From Streptomyces beijiangensis (GTDB lineage: Bacteria; Actinomycetota; Actinomycetes; Streptomycetales; Streptomycetaceae): 35,622 nt of DNA. The notes under the pieces are model-generated. The model searched no databases and had not been told where the DNA came from. It saw only the letters and a list, made by a program, of their open reading frames with translations. Each line of letters begins with the position of its first letter. Position 1 is the stretch's first letter. Positions 6,826 through 15,363 of this stretch are shown one piece after another. A program made the translations under genes and the position numbers. The stretch lies in contig NZ_JAFLRJ010000020.1 of NCBI RefSeq assembly GCF_017315755.1, positions 1 to 35,622 on the forward strand, given 5' to 3'.

Positions 6826-7470
6826 ATGGATGGAACACGGGCTTCTTGGGTCGACACCACGCACGATTGGGCCGGCACCGTGGACACGGACCATCTCGGT
6901 CGGATCCGCCAGGAATCTGCAGAGTTCGCTCCGGGCGGGCCGGAACACCTCGTTCTTGAGGTCATTGCTTACGCCGCTGACGAGGCAGCGAGCCGTGGCG
7001 GCGGACAGTGTGTGGTCACGCTGCATACCGACGGCTCCGTGTCGGTGAAGGATGACGGACGGGGCACCGACACTCGGGTCGACGAACACGGCCGGGTGAC
7101 CAAGAAGCCGGTCATGGCCACGAAGGATCTTCGGTTCTTCGACATCCCGGAGGCGGAGCGGCTTCCGGACGGACATCCGCGCCGCGGTATGTCGGTCGTC
7201 GCAGCGCTCAGCGAGTGGCTGATTCATACCAACCGCCGTCTCAACGGATCCTGGAGCCAGCGCTATGAGCACGGCGTTCCGGTGACCGATCTGGAGCCCG
7301 TCGGGGTTGACGGGACCACGGGGACCTGCGTCAGCTTCCTGCCGGACGAAACCCTGCGTTCGCGGTGGTCGTTGACCGCGGGCGATCCGGCGCGATGGTC
7401 CGAGTGCTGGCCCGACCTGACTGTCCGCCTCGACGATCAGCGCGACGGCGGTGACCGGTCAGGTCGGTGA
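6826..7470 (+). CDS. Stand-alone GyrB-like GHKL ATPase domain, degenerate
   Basis: The 214-residue product resembles the N-terminal ATPase domain of DNA gyrase B, with no transducer or TOPRIM domains. HLVLEVIAYAADEA (residues 41-54) aligns with the gyrase motif HLVYEVVDNAIDEA: the catalytic-base Glu is kept (Glu45), but the Asp-Asn pair that includes the Mg-binding Asn is Ala48-Tyr49. KDDGRG (75-80) matches the second ATP motif. RRGMSVVAALSEWL matches the end of the third motif (HGVGVSVVNALS), but most of its glycine loop is lost. The later strands SWSQRYEHGVPVTDLEPVG and GTCVSFLPD also follow gyrase. I infer an ATP-binding or regulatory protein with impaired hydrolysis; its role is unknown. 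It converges with the SDR gene. Confidence 0.8.
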   Translation: MDGTRASWVDTTHDWAGTVDTDHLGRIRQESAEFAPGGPEHLVLEVIAYAADEAASRGGGQCVVTLHTDGSVSVKDDGRGTDTRVDEHGRVTKKPVMATKDLRFFDIPEAERLPDGHPRRGMSVVAALSEWLIHTNRRLNGSWSQRYEHGVPVTDLEPVGVDGTTGTCVSFLPDETLRSRWSLTAGDPARWSECWPDLTVRLDDQRDGGDRSGR

Positions 7471-7508
7471 CCAAGGGGCCCTGCCCACGGCCTCAACCTC
7501 AGTGGCAC

Positions 7509-8342
7509 TCAACACAGGGGGCTCTCGGCTTTGGTGAGTTCCAGGCTTGCCTGCCACAAGCGCAGTCGGGCCTCGCCGTCGTATGCCTGGGAATGAGCGC
7601 GTGTGTCGCGAGTGCGGTCGTAGAAGCGCCCAGTGGTGTCGGCGAGTGCCGGATCGGTGGCGAGCCGGTGGGTGGCGGTCACTCCTTGGTCCAGCGTGTC
7701 GATGCTGTGTCCGATCTCGGCGAGGACGATTTTGGTCGGCATGTAGGTGGCGGGGTGCAGGCTGTTGACCGTGACCTCGTCGGCGGGCAGGCGTGCGGCG
7801 AGTTCGAAGCCGGACGTGATCTGGGCGAGTTTGCTCTGGCCGTAGGCTCGGGTGCCGTCGTAGTCGTGTTCCAGCATCAGATTTTCGAAGTCGAGCGGGT
7901 GCTGGCCGATGGAGGCGACGTTGACGATGCGGGCCGGCGCTGACGCGCGCAGCAGCGGCAGGAGTTCGAGCGTGAGCAGGAAGCCGGCGAGGTAGTTGAC
8001 GGCGAAGCGCAGCTCATGGCCGTCGGCGCTGGTGCGGCGGGTGCGGCCGTCCGGTTGCCCGCCGCCGATGCCGGCGTTGTTCACCAGGACGTCGAGTCGG
8101 CTCACCGATGCGCGAATCTCAGCGGCCATGCGGCGGACCTGGTCGAGGTCGGCGAGATCCGCGGTCACGGTTCGGGGCCTGGATGCGCCGCGGGCCGCGA
8201 ACTGGTCCGCGATGCGGGCGAGTTTGGCCTGGTTGCGGCCGTGCAGGATCAGGTCGGCGCCGTCGACTGCCAGGCGTTCGGCCAGGGCCAGGCCGAGGCC
8301 GTCGGTGGCCCCGGTGATGAGGATGGCGCGGGAAAGGTTCAT
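7509..8342 (-). CDS. Short-chain dehydrogenase/reductase
   Basis: This 277-residue NAD(P)-dependent oxidoreductase starts at ATG 8342. The Rossmann motif is TGATDGLG (residues 10-17), followed by NNAG at 88-91, catalytic Ser144 in NVASIGQ and Tyr167/Lys171 in YGQSK. The pattern LDFENLMLEHDYDGTRAYGQ is that of retinol-dehydrogenase/WWOX-like SDRs, which reduce or oxidise hydrophobic carbonyls or alcohols; the real substrate is unknown. An Arg residue after the first beta-alpha-beta unit (HGRN) favours NADP. It lies 38 bases downstream of a TetR gene on the same strand, so the two probably form a regulator-enzyme operon. The frame is open far upstream through the TetR gene but only as a shadow. 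Confidence 0.9.
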   Translation of the reverse strand: MNLSRAILITGATDGLGLALAERLAVDGADLILHGRNQAKLARIADQFAARGASRPRTVTADLADLDQVRRMAAEIRASVSRLDVLVNNAGIGGGQPDGRTRRTSADGHELRFAVNYLAGFLLTLELLPLLRASAPARIVNVASIGQHPLDFENLMLEHDYDGTRAYGQSKLAQITSGFELAARLPADEVTVNSLHPATYMPTKIVLAEIGHSIDTLDQGVTATHRLATDPALADTTGRFYDRTRDTRAHSQAYDGEARLRLWQASLELTKAESPLC

Positions 8343-8380
8343 TGCTGGTCTCCCAGGTCGATCGCTGTGTTGATCGGGGG

Positions 8381-8977
8381 TTATGCGGCCTGTGCGAGGG
8401 TGGCGGTGAGCTCCTCGACGAGGTCGTTGCCCACGGGCCGGCGCGTGGCCAGGAGCCTGTACCACAAGGTGCCGAACACGATGTCCAGAACGGTGGACGC
8501 GGCAGGACGGGGCGGCAGGTCCCCCCGCGCCAGGGCCCGGTCGAGGACGGCCTGGAGCGCGTCGCGCCGGCGCTGCAGAAAGGCGCTGCGGAAGAGCTGG
8601 CCGAACTCCTCGTTGATCTGGGCCTCCGCCATCAGGGCGCGCAGGATGTCGACGACGCGCTGCTGACGGCCGAGCCGGAACGTGTCCTCCAGGAAGGCCC
8701 GCAGGTCGTCGCCGTAGGAGCCGTGGTCGGCGTTCGTGACGTACAGATCCGCCTTCACGGCGAGCGCCTCGAGGAGAACGTGCGCCCTGGAGGGCCACCA
8801 GCGGTAGATCGTCTGCTTGCCGCATCCGGCGCGGTTGGCGATTCCCTCGATCGTCAGGCCCGCGTAGCCGACTTCGCCGACCAGTTCGAACGCCGCGACC
8901 AGGATCGCCCGCCGGCTTTCCTCGCTGCGCTTGCGTCCCGGGCGTGACTCCGAGGGGGGTTGCTTGTCCATGACCAT
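8381..8977 (-). CDS. TetR-family transcriptional regulator
   Basis: This product is 198 residues from ATG 8977 (ATG 8971 is almost as good; no strong ribosome-binding site decides). The N-terminus is basic (RPGRKRSEESRR) and leads into a classic TetR helix-turn-helix: AILVAAFELVGEVGYAGLTI, then EGIANRAGCGKQTIYRWWPS near residues 43-62. The remainder is the helical ligand/dimer domain, with the TetR_C-like stretch DILRALMAEAQINEEFGQLF. It is transcribed ahead of the SDR at 7509 and faces the truncated SDR at 9026 across only 48 bases, so it most likely represses one or both. The long upstream extension of the frame overlaps the SDR fragment and is not used. Confidence 0.9.
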   Translation of the reverse strand: MVMDKQPPSESRPGRKRSEESRRAILVAAFELVGEVGYAGLTIEGIANRAGCGKQTIYRWWPSRAHVLLEALAVKADLYVTNADHGSYGDDLRAFLEDTFRLGRQQRVVDILRALMAEAQINEEFGQLFRSAFLQRRRDALQAVLDRALARGDLPPRPAASTVLDIVFGTLWYRLLATRRPVGNDLVEELTATLAQAA

Positions 8978-9025
8978 GAAGGCTAGCTCAATGCGAGACG
9001 CGGCGGTTCGAAATAAGGAGATGTC

Positions 9026-9145
9026 ATGTCCCGGCGCACTGCCCTCGTGGTCGGGGGAACGTCCGGTATCGGGCTCGCAACGGCCCGCCTGCTCCAGGCG
9101 CGTGGTGCCACGGTGCACATCACCGGCCGCAACAAGGAGCCGTAG
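9026..9145 (+). pseudogene. Short-chain dehydrogenase truncated after first motif
   Basis: The sequence AAATAAGGAG just upstream is an excellent ribosome-binding site for ATG 9026. The frame reads MSRRTALVVGGTSGIGLATA then RLLQARGATVHITGRNKEP and stops at TAG 9143. This is the start of an SDR: the GGTSGIG cofactor motif, first helix, second strand and the GRN NADP-selecting loop. All the rest of the enzyme is gone; the following bases do not continue it in any frame. It therefore looks like a 3' deletion of a gene once controlled by the divergent TetR. Confidence 0.7.
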
Positions 9146-9229
9146 GCGTACATAAAGCGGCGTACGAGCTCGGCCAGCGCCCAGCCGGTAGCACGAGAGA
9201 CTCAAGTGACTGCACACGATGGGCGCTGT

Positions 9230-9269
9230 CCGGGTTGTCTGGAGAGCGAAGAGCCTCCAGACAACCCGG
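9230..9269 (-). terminator. Strong hairpin terminator after aldehyde dehydrogenase
   Basis: CCGGGTTGTCTGGAG (9230-9244) pairs perfectly over 15 bases with 9255-9269, leaving a 10-base loop. The stem starts nine bases after the aldehyde dehydrogenase stop on the minus strand, the expected place for a terminator. Confidence 0.8.
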
Positions 9270-9278
9270 CTTCAGTCT

Positions 9279-10802
<1,524 letters not shown>

Positions 10803-10905
10803 CTCTGGGGCCTCCCTGAAGGCGCCGCCCGCCGTTGGACGGCGCTTGGATGTTCCTCATCGTTGTCCTCCGCAGCTCACACGACAAGCGTCACGACAGC
10901 CCCCA

Positions 10906-10935
10906 TTGACGGCTTCGTGCTCTCTCTTGGATTCT
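10906..10935 (+). promoter_or_regulatory. Possible promoter of the lipoprotein gene
   Basis: TTGACG at 10906-10911 and GATTCT at 10930-10935 are separated by 18 bases and would start transcription about 30 bases before the lipoprotein ATG. The -35 is good and the -10 only fair. Confidence 0.3.
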
Positions 10936-10973
10936 CGACACGAAAGGCACGACGCGAGACAACGGGGGATGTC

Positions 10974-11957
10974 ATGCAACGAAAAGCGCTTAGTGCTGCG
11001 CATGGGGCGAAAAGGGTCTGGGGAGGGGCGGTCGTCCTCTTAGCCGGCTCCGCGCTGACGCTCTGCGGCTGCAGTGACAGCCACGTCGAGGGCGACAGCC
11101 GGGGTGCGGGTCCCACGCCGTCCGCGGCCACGTCGGCGCCGGTCACCGCGGCCGAGTACGGGACATCCCTGAGTGGCGCGACCGCTCCCGTCGACAACGC
11201 CCTGGCGGAGCTTGCCCGGGCGCGGTCCGGTGTCGCGGTGCAGAAGGCGCTCCGCCATGCGTCGGACGCGACGGGAGGTGCGGGCAGGCGGCTCGACGGT
11301 GTACGCACCCCGGAACCGGTGCGGTCCGAGCACGCGGCACTCGCCCGCGCCATGGACGATCTCCACACGGACCTGCTGGCCACGAGTACCGCCCTGGCCA
11401 AGCCCGCCTCCAGCGGTCTGTGCACCCCGCGGGCGGCCGTCGCGCAGGTCGGCACCGAGAAGAGCTTCGCCGCCCTGCGTACGGCGGGCGCGACCCTCAC
11501 CGCCCGCGGCTACAAGGTCGGGCTGGTCCTGCCGAGGATGCCCAGGCAGCAGCACCGCAGCCTGGGCAACGGCACCTTCCTGCGGGACGGGGACCGCAGC
11601 GGGCGCGGCGTCCTCACCGTCGTCAACTCGGGCGGCAGCGATACGACGCTGACGGTGGCCCGGGGCAAGAAGGTCACGTTCACCGTTTATGCGCGCAAGC
11701 ACTCCACCGTCAAGGTCAGGCACATCGACGACGGCACCTACACCATCTACTACGCGTCGGGCGAGGACTGGGACCAGGGAGCGAAGAAGTTCTCCCGGAA
11801 CTGCAGCTTCCAGAAGTTCGACCGGACGTCGAAGTTCGAGACGACCACCACCTCCACCCAGATCGTGTACAGCACCTGGACCCTGACCCTTAAACCGGGG
11901 CCCGGCGGGAACGCCACGGTCTCGGACGTCCCGCCGGGCCAGTACCCCTCGTACTGA
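10974..11957 (+). CDS. Lipoprotein with a rare TTA codon
   Basis: The 327-residue product starts at ATG 10974, after GGGGGA. Residues 15-34 are a signal peptide ending in a lipobox (LTLCGC), so it is anchored to the outer face of the membrane by a lipidated cysteine. The middle (residues 60-180) is helical and Ala-rich, with one later Cys in SGLCTPRAAV. The C-terminal half is beta-rich with many Thr and Tyr (TVYARKHSTVKVRHIDDGTY, IYYASGEDWDQGAKKFSRNC), ending in tyrosine-rich PPGQYPSY. No family is recognised. Codon 23 (11040-11042) is TTA, the leucine codon read only by the bldA tRNA in Streptomyces, suggesting expression tied to development. An inverted repeat overlaps the end of the gene. 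Confidence 0.8.
   Translation: MQRKALSAAHGAKRVWGGAVVLLAGSALTLCGCSDSHVEGDSRGAGPTPSAATSAPVTAAEYGTSLSGATAPVDNALAELARARSGVAVQKALRHASDATGGAGRRLDGVRTPEPVRSEHAALARAMDDLHTDLLATSTALAKPASSGLCTPRAAVAQVGTEKSFAALRTAGATLTARGYKVGLVLPRMPRQQHRSLGNGTFLRDGDRSGRGVLTVVNSGGSDTTLTVARGKKVTFTVYARKHSTVKVRHIDDGTYTIYYASGEDWDQGAKKFSRNCSFQKFDRTSKFETTTTSTQIVYSTWTLTLKPGPGGNATVSDVPPGQYPSY
11899..11940 (+). terminator. Hairpin overlapping the lipoprotein 3' end
   Basis: GGCCCGGCGGGA (11899-11910) and TCCCGCCGGGCC (11929-11940) are perfect 12-base arms around an 18-base loop, within the last codons. A smaller AGTAC/GTACT hairpin follows at 11941-11955. With only 12 bases between the two converging genes, a terminator inside the coding end is plausible. 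Confidence 0.4.
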
Positions 11958-11969
11958 ACGGGCCTGGTC

Positions 11970-12572
11970 TCAGGCGAAGTTGACCAGCCGGATGTAACGC
12001 ACCCAGTCCCACTCGGGGCCGGGATCGGTGTGGTCGGTCCCCGGTACCTGGTAGTGGCCCAGGATGTGCTCGCGGTCCTTGGGGATCCCGTACCGGTCGC
12101 AGACGGAGGCGGTGAGCGCCGCCGATTTCTCGTACATGGCGTTGGTGAAGTACGAGGGCTGGTCGACCCAGCCCTCGTGCTCGATGCCGATGCTGCGGGT
12201 GTTGTACCCCCAGTTCCCGGCGTGCCAGGCGATGTCGCGCTCCCGGACGCACTGGGCGACGTACCCGTCGGCGGAGCGCACCACATAGTGCGCGGTGACC
12301 TGCTTCGCCGGGTTCTGGAAGATGGCGATGGTGTTGCTGAAGGTCTCCTGGGTGACATGGATGATCACCCGGTCGATCGTGTACGCCGAAGGCCGGGTGG
12401 ACGCCGTGTAGTTGGCGGTCGAGCCCGGCGTCCAGTGCGCGAGCGGGTAGTCGGTGTCGGCCGTCGCGCCCGCCTCCGCGTGGGTGGCGGGCAGCAGGAA
12501 GCCGGCGGCCGCGGTGAGGGCGGCTCCCTGGAGCAGCCGTCTGCGGCTGGGTCCTGATCTTTCGCGTGGCAT
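11970..12572 (-). CDS. Tat-exported N-acetylmuramoyl-L-alanine amidase
   Basis: This 200-residue protein starts at ATG 12572, after AGGAGAGG. The N-terminus has a twin-arginine signal (SRRRLLQGAALTAAAGFLLP), with cleavage near THAEAGATA. The rest is an amidase type 2 domain, which cleaves the amide between muramic acid and the stem peptide: AYTIDRVIIHVTQETFSNTI with Zn-ligand candidate His72, VTAHYVVRSADGYVAQCV, IAWHAGNWGYNTRSIGIEHE, and HILGHYQVPGTDHTDPGPEW with candidate ligands His181 and Asp183. The fold matches peptidoglycan-recognition/AmpD-like enzymes. It lies 35 bases after an APC permease on the same strand and may be co-transcribed with it. It acts outside the cell on the wall, either self-remodelling or recycling. 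Confidence 0.9.
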   Translation of the reverse strand: MPRERSGPSRRRLLQGAALTAAAGFLLPATHAEAGATADTDYPLAHWTPGSTANYTASTRPSAYTIDRVIIHVTQETFSNTIAIFQNPAKQVTAHYVVRSADGYVAQCVRERDIAWHAGNWGYNTRSIGIEHEGWVDQPSYFTNAMYEKSAALTASVCDRYGIPKDREHILGHYQVPGTDHTDPGPEWDWVRYIRLVNFA

Positions 12573-12607
12573 GGAGCCTCTCCTGTGGTGGTACGGACGG
12601 TACGGGC

Positions 12608-14083
12608 CTACGGCCGGGGGAGCGGGTCGGGGGTGTCCTGCGGATCGTCCAGGTGGATCCGGCCGGTCTCCGCCAGCCGCCCGGGATGACGGCGCACCAG
12701 TACGGCCAGGACCAGCACGCCGATCAGCATCCAGGCGCCGACCACGGGACCCGCGTACGAGACCGGGGGCGTGAGCTCGGTGACGAAGTCGAAGGCGGGG
12801 ATCCCGGCGGCCGTCAGCAGCGCGGGGACGAAGGCGACGATGCCGAGCAGCGGGAAGAGCAGGTGCAGCACCGGGTTGAACGCCTCGCGCCTGCGCCGCA
12901 GGAAGTACCCGGCGCAGGCGAGGTTCACGACGATGTACACCCCGATGACCACGGTCACGATGACGGTGGCCAGCAGATAGAAGGCCGTCACCGGGTCGTA
13001 GGCGAAACCGAGGCCGAGCACCGCCGCCAGCGCGACGACGAACTGCACGGCGACGCCCACGACGGGGGAGCGGTGGCGCGGATGGATGCGCGTGAAGGGG
13101 CGCGGGAAGACTCCGGCGCGGCCCAGCGCGAAGGCCGTACGGGTGGAGACGTTCGAGCAGGCATTGGCGTTGGCGATGGTCGAGTTGACGACGGCGAGGA
13201 AGACCAGCACCCAGAACAGTCCGAACGAGGCGCGCGCCACCCCTTCCCAGGAGGCGTCGCCCGAGACCCCGAAGCCGGCGAACTTGTCGGGCCCGAAGTA
13301 CACGGACATGGCGTACGTCGTCAGGACGTAGAACAGCCCGATCGACAGCGCGGCACCCAGCACGGCCCGCCGCATGGTGCGCCGCGGATCCTTGGCCTCC
13401 TCGGCGAGCGGGGCCGCGGCCTCGAACCCGGCGAAGGCGAGGACGGTGTAGACGGAGCCCGCGAAGACGCCGCTGATGCCCGTATGGCCTTCGGCGGTGT
13501 GCGAAGTGCCGAACACCGAGAGGGTGTTGGCGTCGCCCGCCTTCGCGATCAGCATCACCGCGAAAGCCAGGAACACCGCCACCTCGAAGAGGCCGAGCAC
13601 GGTGCCGAAGCGGGCGGAGGCCCGTACGCCGAAGAAGCCCGCCAGCGCGATGATCACGGCGCCCGCGACGGCCCACGGCCACCACAGGTCCGCCGGGTAC
13701 GAGGACCACTGCCGGTGCAGGGTCGGCGCGGTGGTGAATCCCAGCTGGAGCAGGAGCAGTGCGGGAACCAGCGCCTCGACGAAGACATAGCCCCAGCCGA
13801 CGAGGAAGCCGACGGCCGGATGGATTCCCTGGGAGGAGTACGTGGCCACCGAGCCCGCGGCCGGCAGATGCCGTGCCAGTTCGGCGATGCAGGATGCGGT
13901 GAAGAGGCAGGCGACGAGCGCCACCAGCACGGCGAGCGGCAGACTGCCGCCCGCGAATGCGGCGCCCGAGGGTATGGAAGCGGCGACGGCAGCCGCGGGC
14001 GCCATCGCCGTGATGCTCTGGAAGAGGACCTCGCGCAGCCCGACGGCGTCGCGGCGCAGCCCTGGATTCTTTTCCCCCGACAT
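12608..14083 (-). CDS. APC-superfamily amino acid permease
   Basis: The 491-residue integral membrane protein starts at ATG 14083, preceded by AAGGAG. About 12 hydrophobic segments are visible. The first helices carry the APC pattern FQSITAMAPAAAVAASIPSG and GGSLPLAVLVALVACLFTAS, followed by the transport motif AFAGFEAAAPLAEEAKDPRR near residues 210-230, which is the conserved loop after TM6 of amino acid transporters. Late helices include VGVAVQFVVALAAVLGLGFA and IVTVVIGVYIVVNLACAGYF. It probably imports an amino acid or amine by proton coupling; the substrate is not readable. It is downstream of the ROK repressor (107-base gap) and upstream of the amidase (35-base gap), so a link to xylose is positional only. 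Confidence 0.9.
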   Translation of the reverse strand: MSGEKNPGLRRDAVGLREVLFQSITAMAPAAAVAASIPSGAAFAGGSLPLAVLVALVACLFTASCIAELARHLPAAGSVATYSSQGIHPAVGFLVGWGYVFVEALVPALLLLQLGFTTAPTLHRQWSSYPADLWWPWAVAGAVIIALAGFFGVRASARFGTVLGLFEVAVFLAFAVMLIAKAGDANTLSVFGTSHTAEGHTGISGVFAGSVYTVLAFAGFEAAAPLAEEAKDPRRTMRRAVLGAALSIGLFYVLTTYAMSVYFGPDKFAGFGVSGDASWEGVARASFGLFWVLVFLAVVNSTIANANACSNVSTRTAFALGRAGVFPRPFTRIHPRHRSPVVGVAVQFVVALAAVLGLGFAYDPVTAFYLLATVIVTVVIGVYIVVNLACAGYFLRRRREAFNPVLHLLFPLLGIVAFVPALLTAAGIPAFDFVTELTPPVSYAGPVVGAWMLIGVLVLAVLVRRHPGRLAETGRIHLDDPQDTPDPLPRP

Positions 14084-14190
14084 CTTTCGACTCCTTGCGT
14101 CCGTGGATCCGGACCGGCGACCGGCAAGAGTCTCGCGGGTCATACGGTACGGGCCGGTGTACGAGGGGCGGAAGAGGCCGGTGCGTACGG

Positions 14191-15363
14191 TCAGGCCGCG
14201 TACGAGGACGGGTCGTCCAGTACCGCTCGCACCACCGAGTGTGCCGCGCCGAGCAGCGGGCCCTCCGAGCCGAGACGCGAGACGGTGAGAGTGGGGCGGG
14301 CGGGCTCGGCGGTGCGCCGGGTCAGCTCCCGCTCCAGGGACGGCAGCAGCCACGGGGCGAGGCGCGAGAGCGCGCCGCCGAGGATCACCGCCTGCGGGTC
14401 GAGCAGATTCACCGTCCCGGCGAGCGCGATACCGAGCGCCGCGCCCGCCGTGCTCAGGGCGCGCCGTACCGTACGGTCGCCGTCCGCCGCGCGCGCGGCG
14501 AGCAGGTCCACGCCGCGGCCGGTCGCCGTGAGGCCGGCGGCGCGCAGCACGGCCTCCTCGCCGGCGTACTGCTCCAGGCAGCCACGGCCGCCGCAGGCGC
14601 AGGCCGGGCCCTCGGGGCGTACCGGAACGTGCCCCAACTCGCCCGCGTAGCCGTGGGTTCCGCGCAGCAGCCTGCCCTCGACCACCACCGCCGCGCCGAT
14701 GCCGATCTCCGCGGAGACATGCACGAAGTCCTGGGGCGCGGGGTCGCCGCCGATCCAGAGTTCGGCGAGCGCACCGAGGTTGGCCTCGTTGTCGACGCTC
14801 AGCTGGACTCCGTACGGCAGGCTGTCGCCCAGATCGATGTCCTCCCAGCCGAGGTTGGGGGCGCGGACCACGGTCTGGGTGTCGCGCGCCACCAGACCGG
14901 GGACGGCGACCGCGATCCCCGCGGGCCGCAGGCCCTCGGCGCGTGCGGCCTCCGTCACCTGGCGGATCAGCTCGGCGAGTTCTTTCAGGACCGGCTCGGC
15001 CGGGCGGCCTCGGTGGTCGGCCTGCGCGCTGGCCCGGGCACGTACCTTGCCGTGCAGATCGACGGCGCAGACGGCGAGATGGTCGACGCCGATCTCCGCG
15101 CCGATGCCGACCGGGCCCCGGCAGCTGAGCGAGAGCGCGCTGCCCGGGCGGCCGACCGCGCCGCTCTGCTCGCGGCCGAGCTCCACCAGCAGCCCGCCGC
15201 GGATCAGTTCGTCGACCAGGGAGGAGACGGCCGCCCGGGTGAGTCCGATACGGCCCGCGACGCCGGCCCGGGAGAGCGGACCGTGCCCGGCGACCGCGTG
15301 CATCACCAGGGAGAGGTTGCGCCGCCGCATGCCCTGCTGGGTGTTGGGAAGGGGGGCGTTCAT
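14191..15363 (-). CDS. ROK-family repressor of the xylose genes (XylR-like)
   Basis: The product is 390 residues. Residues 14-65 form a winged helix-turn-helix (LSRAGVAGRIGLTRAAVSSL, VDELIRGGLLVELG). The rest is a ROK sugar-binding domain: GIGAEIGVDHLAVCAVDLHG, the sugar-site DNEANLGALAE near 191-201, HVSAEIGIGAAVV, the zinc/ROK signature CACGGRGCLE (255-264) and GYAGELGH with a Zn-ligand His. ROK proteins of this build repress xylA/xylB and release DNA on binding xylose. The ATG overlaps the xylB stop (ATGA at 15360-15363), so the genes are translationally coupled and the repressor would limit its own production. The likely operator lies in the AT-rich xylA-xylB gap. Confidence 0.92.
   Translation of the reverse strand: MNAPLPNTQQGMRRRNLSLVMHAVAGHGPLSRAGVAGRIGLTRAAVSSLVDELIRGGLLVELGREQSGAVGRPGSALSLSCRGPVGIGAEIGVDHLAVCAVDLHGKVRARASAQADHRGRPAEPVLKELAELIRQVTEAARAEGLRPAGIAVAVPGLVARDTQTVVRAPNLGWEDIDLGDSLPYGVQLSVDNEANLGALAELWIGGDPAPQDFVHVSAEIGIGAAVVVEGRLLRGTHGYAGELGHVPVRPEGPACACGGRGCLEQYAGEEAVLRAAGLTATGRGVDLLAARAADGDRTVRRALSTAGAALGIALAGTVNLLDPQAVILGGALSRLAPWLLPSLERELTRRTAEPARPTLTVSRLGSEGPLLGAAHSVVRAVLDDPSSYAA

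Noticed and set aside
5638..7272. Long minus-strand open frame opposite the slipin and ATPase genes
   Set aside because: It is the antisense shadow of two genes with clear domains; its protein is low in family resemblance and rich in Asp, His and Gly, as expected of reversed GC-rich coding DNA.
12566..14650. Long plus-strand frame opposite the permease
   Set aside because: It is rich in Glu, Gly, Arg and His, as expected from reversed permease codons, and has no ribosome-binding site.
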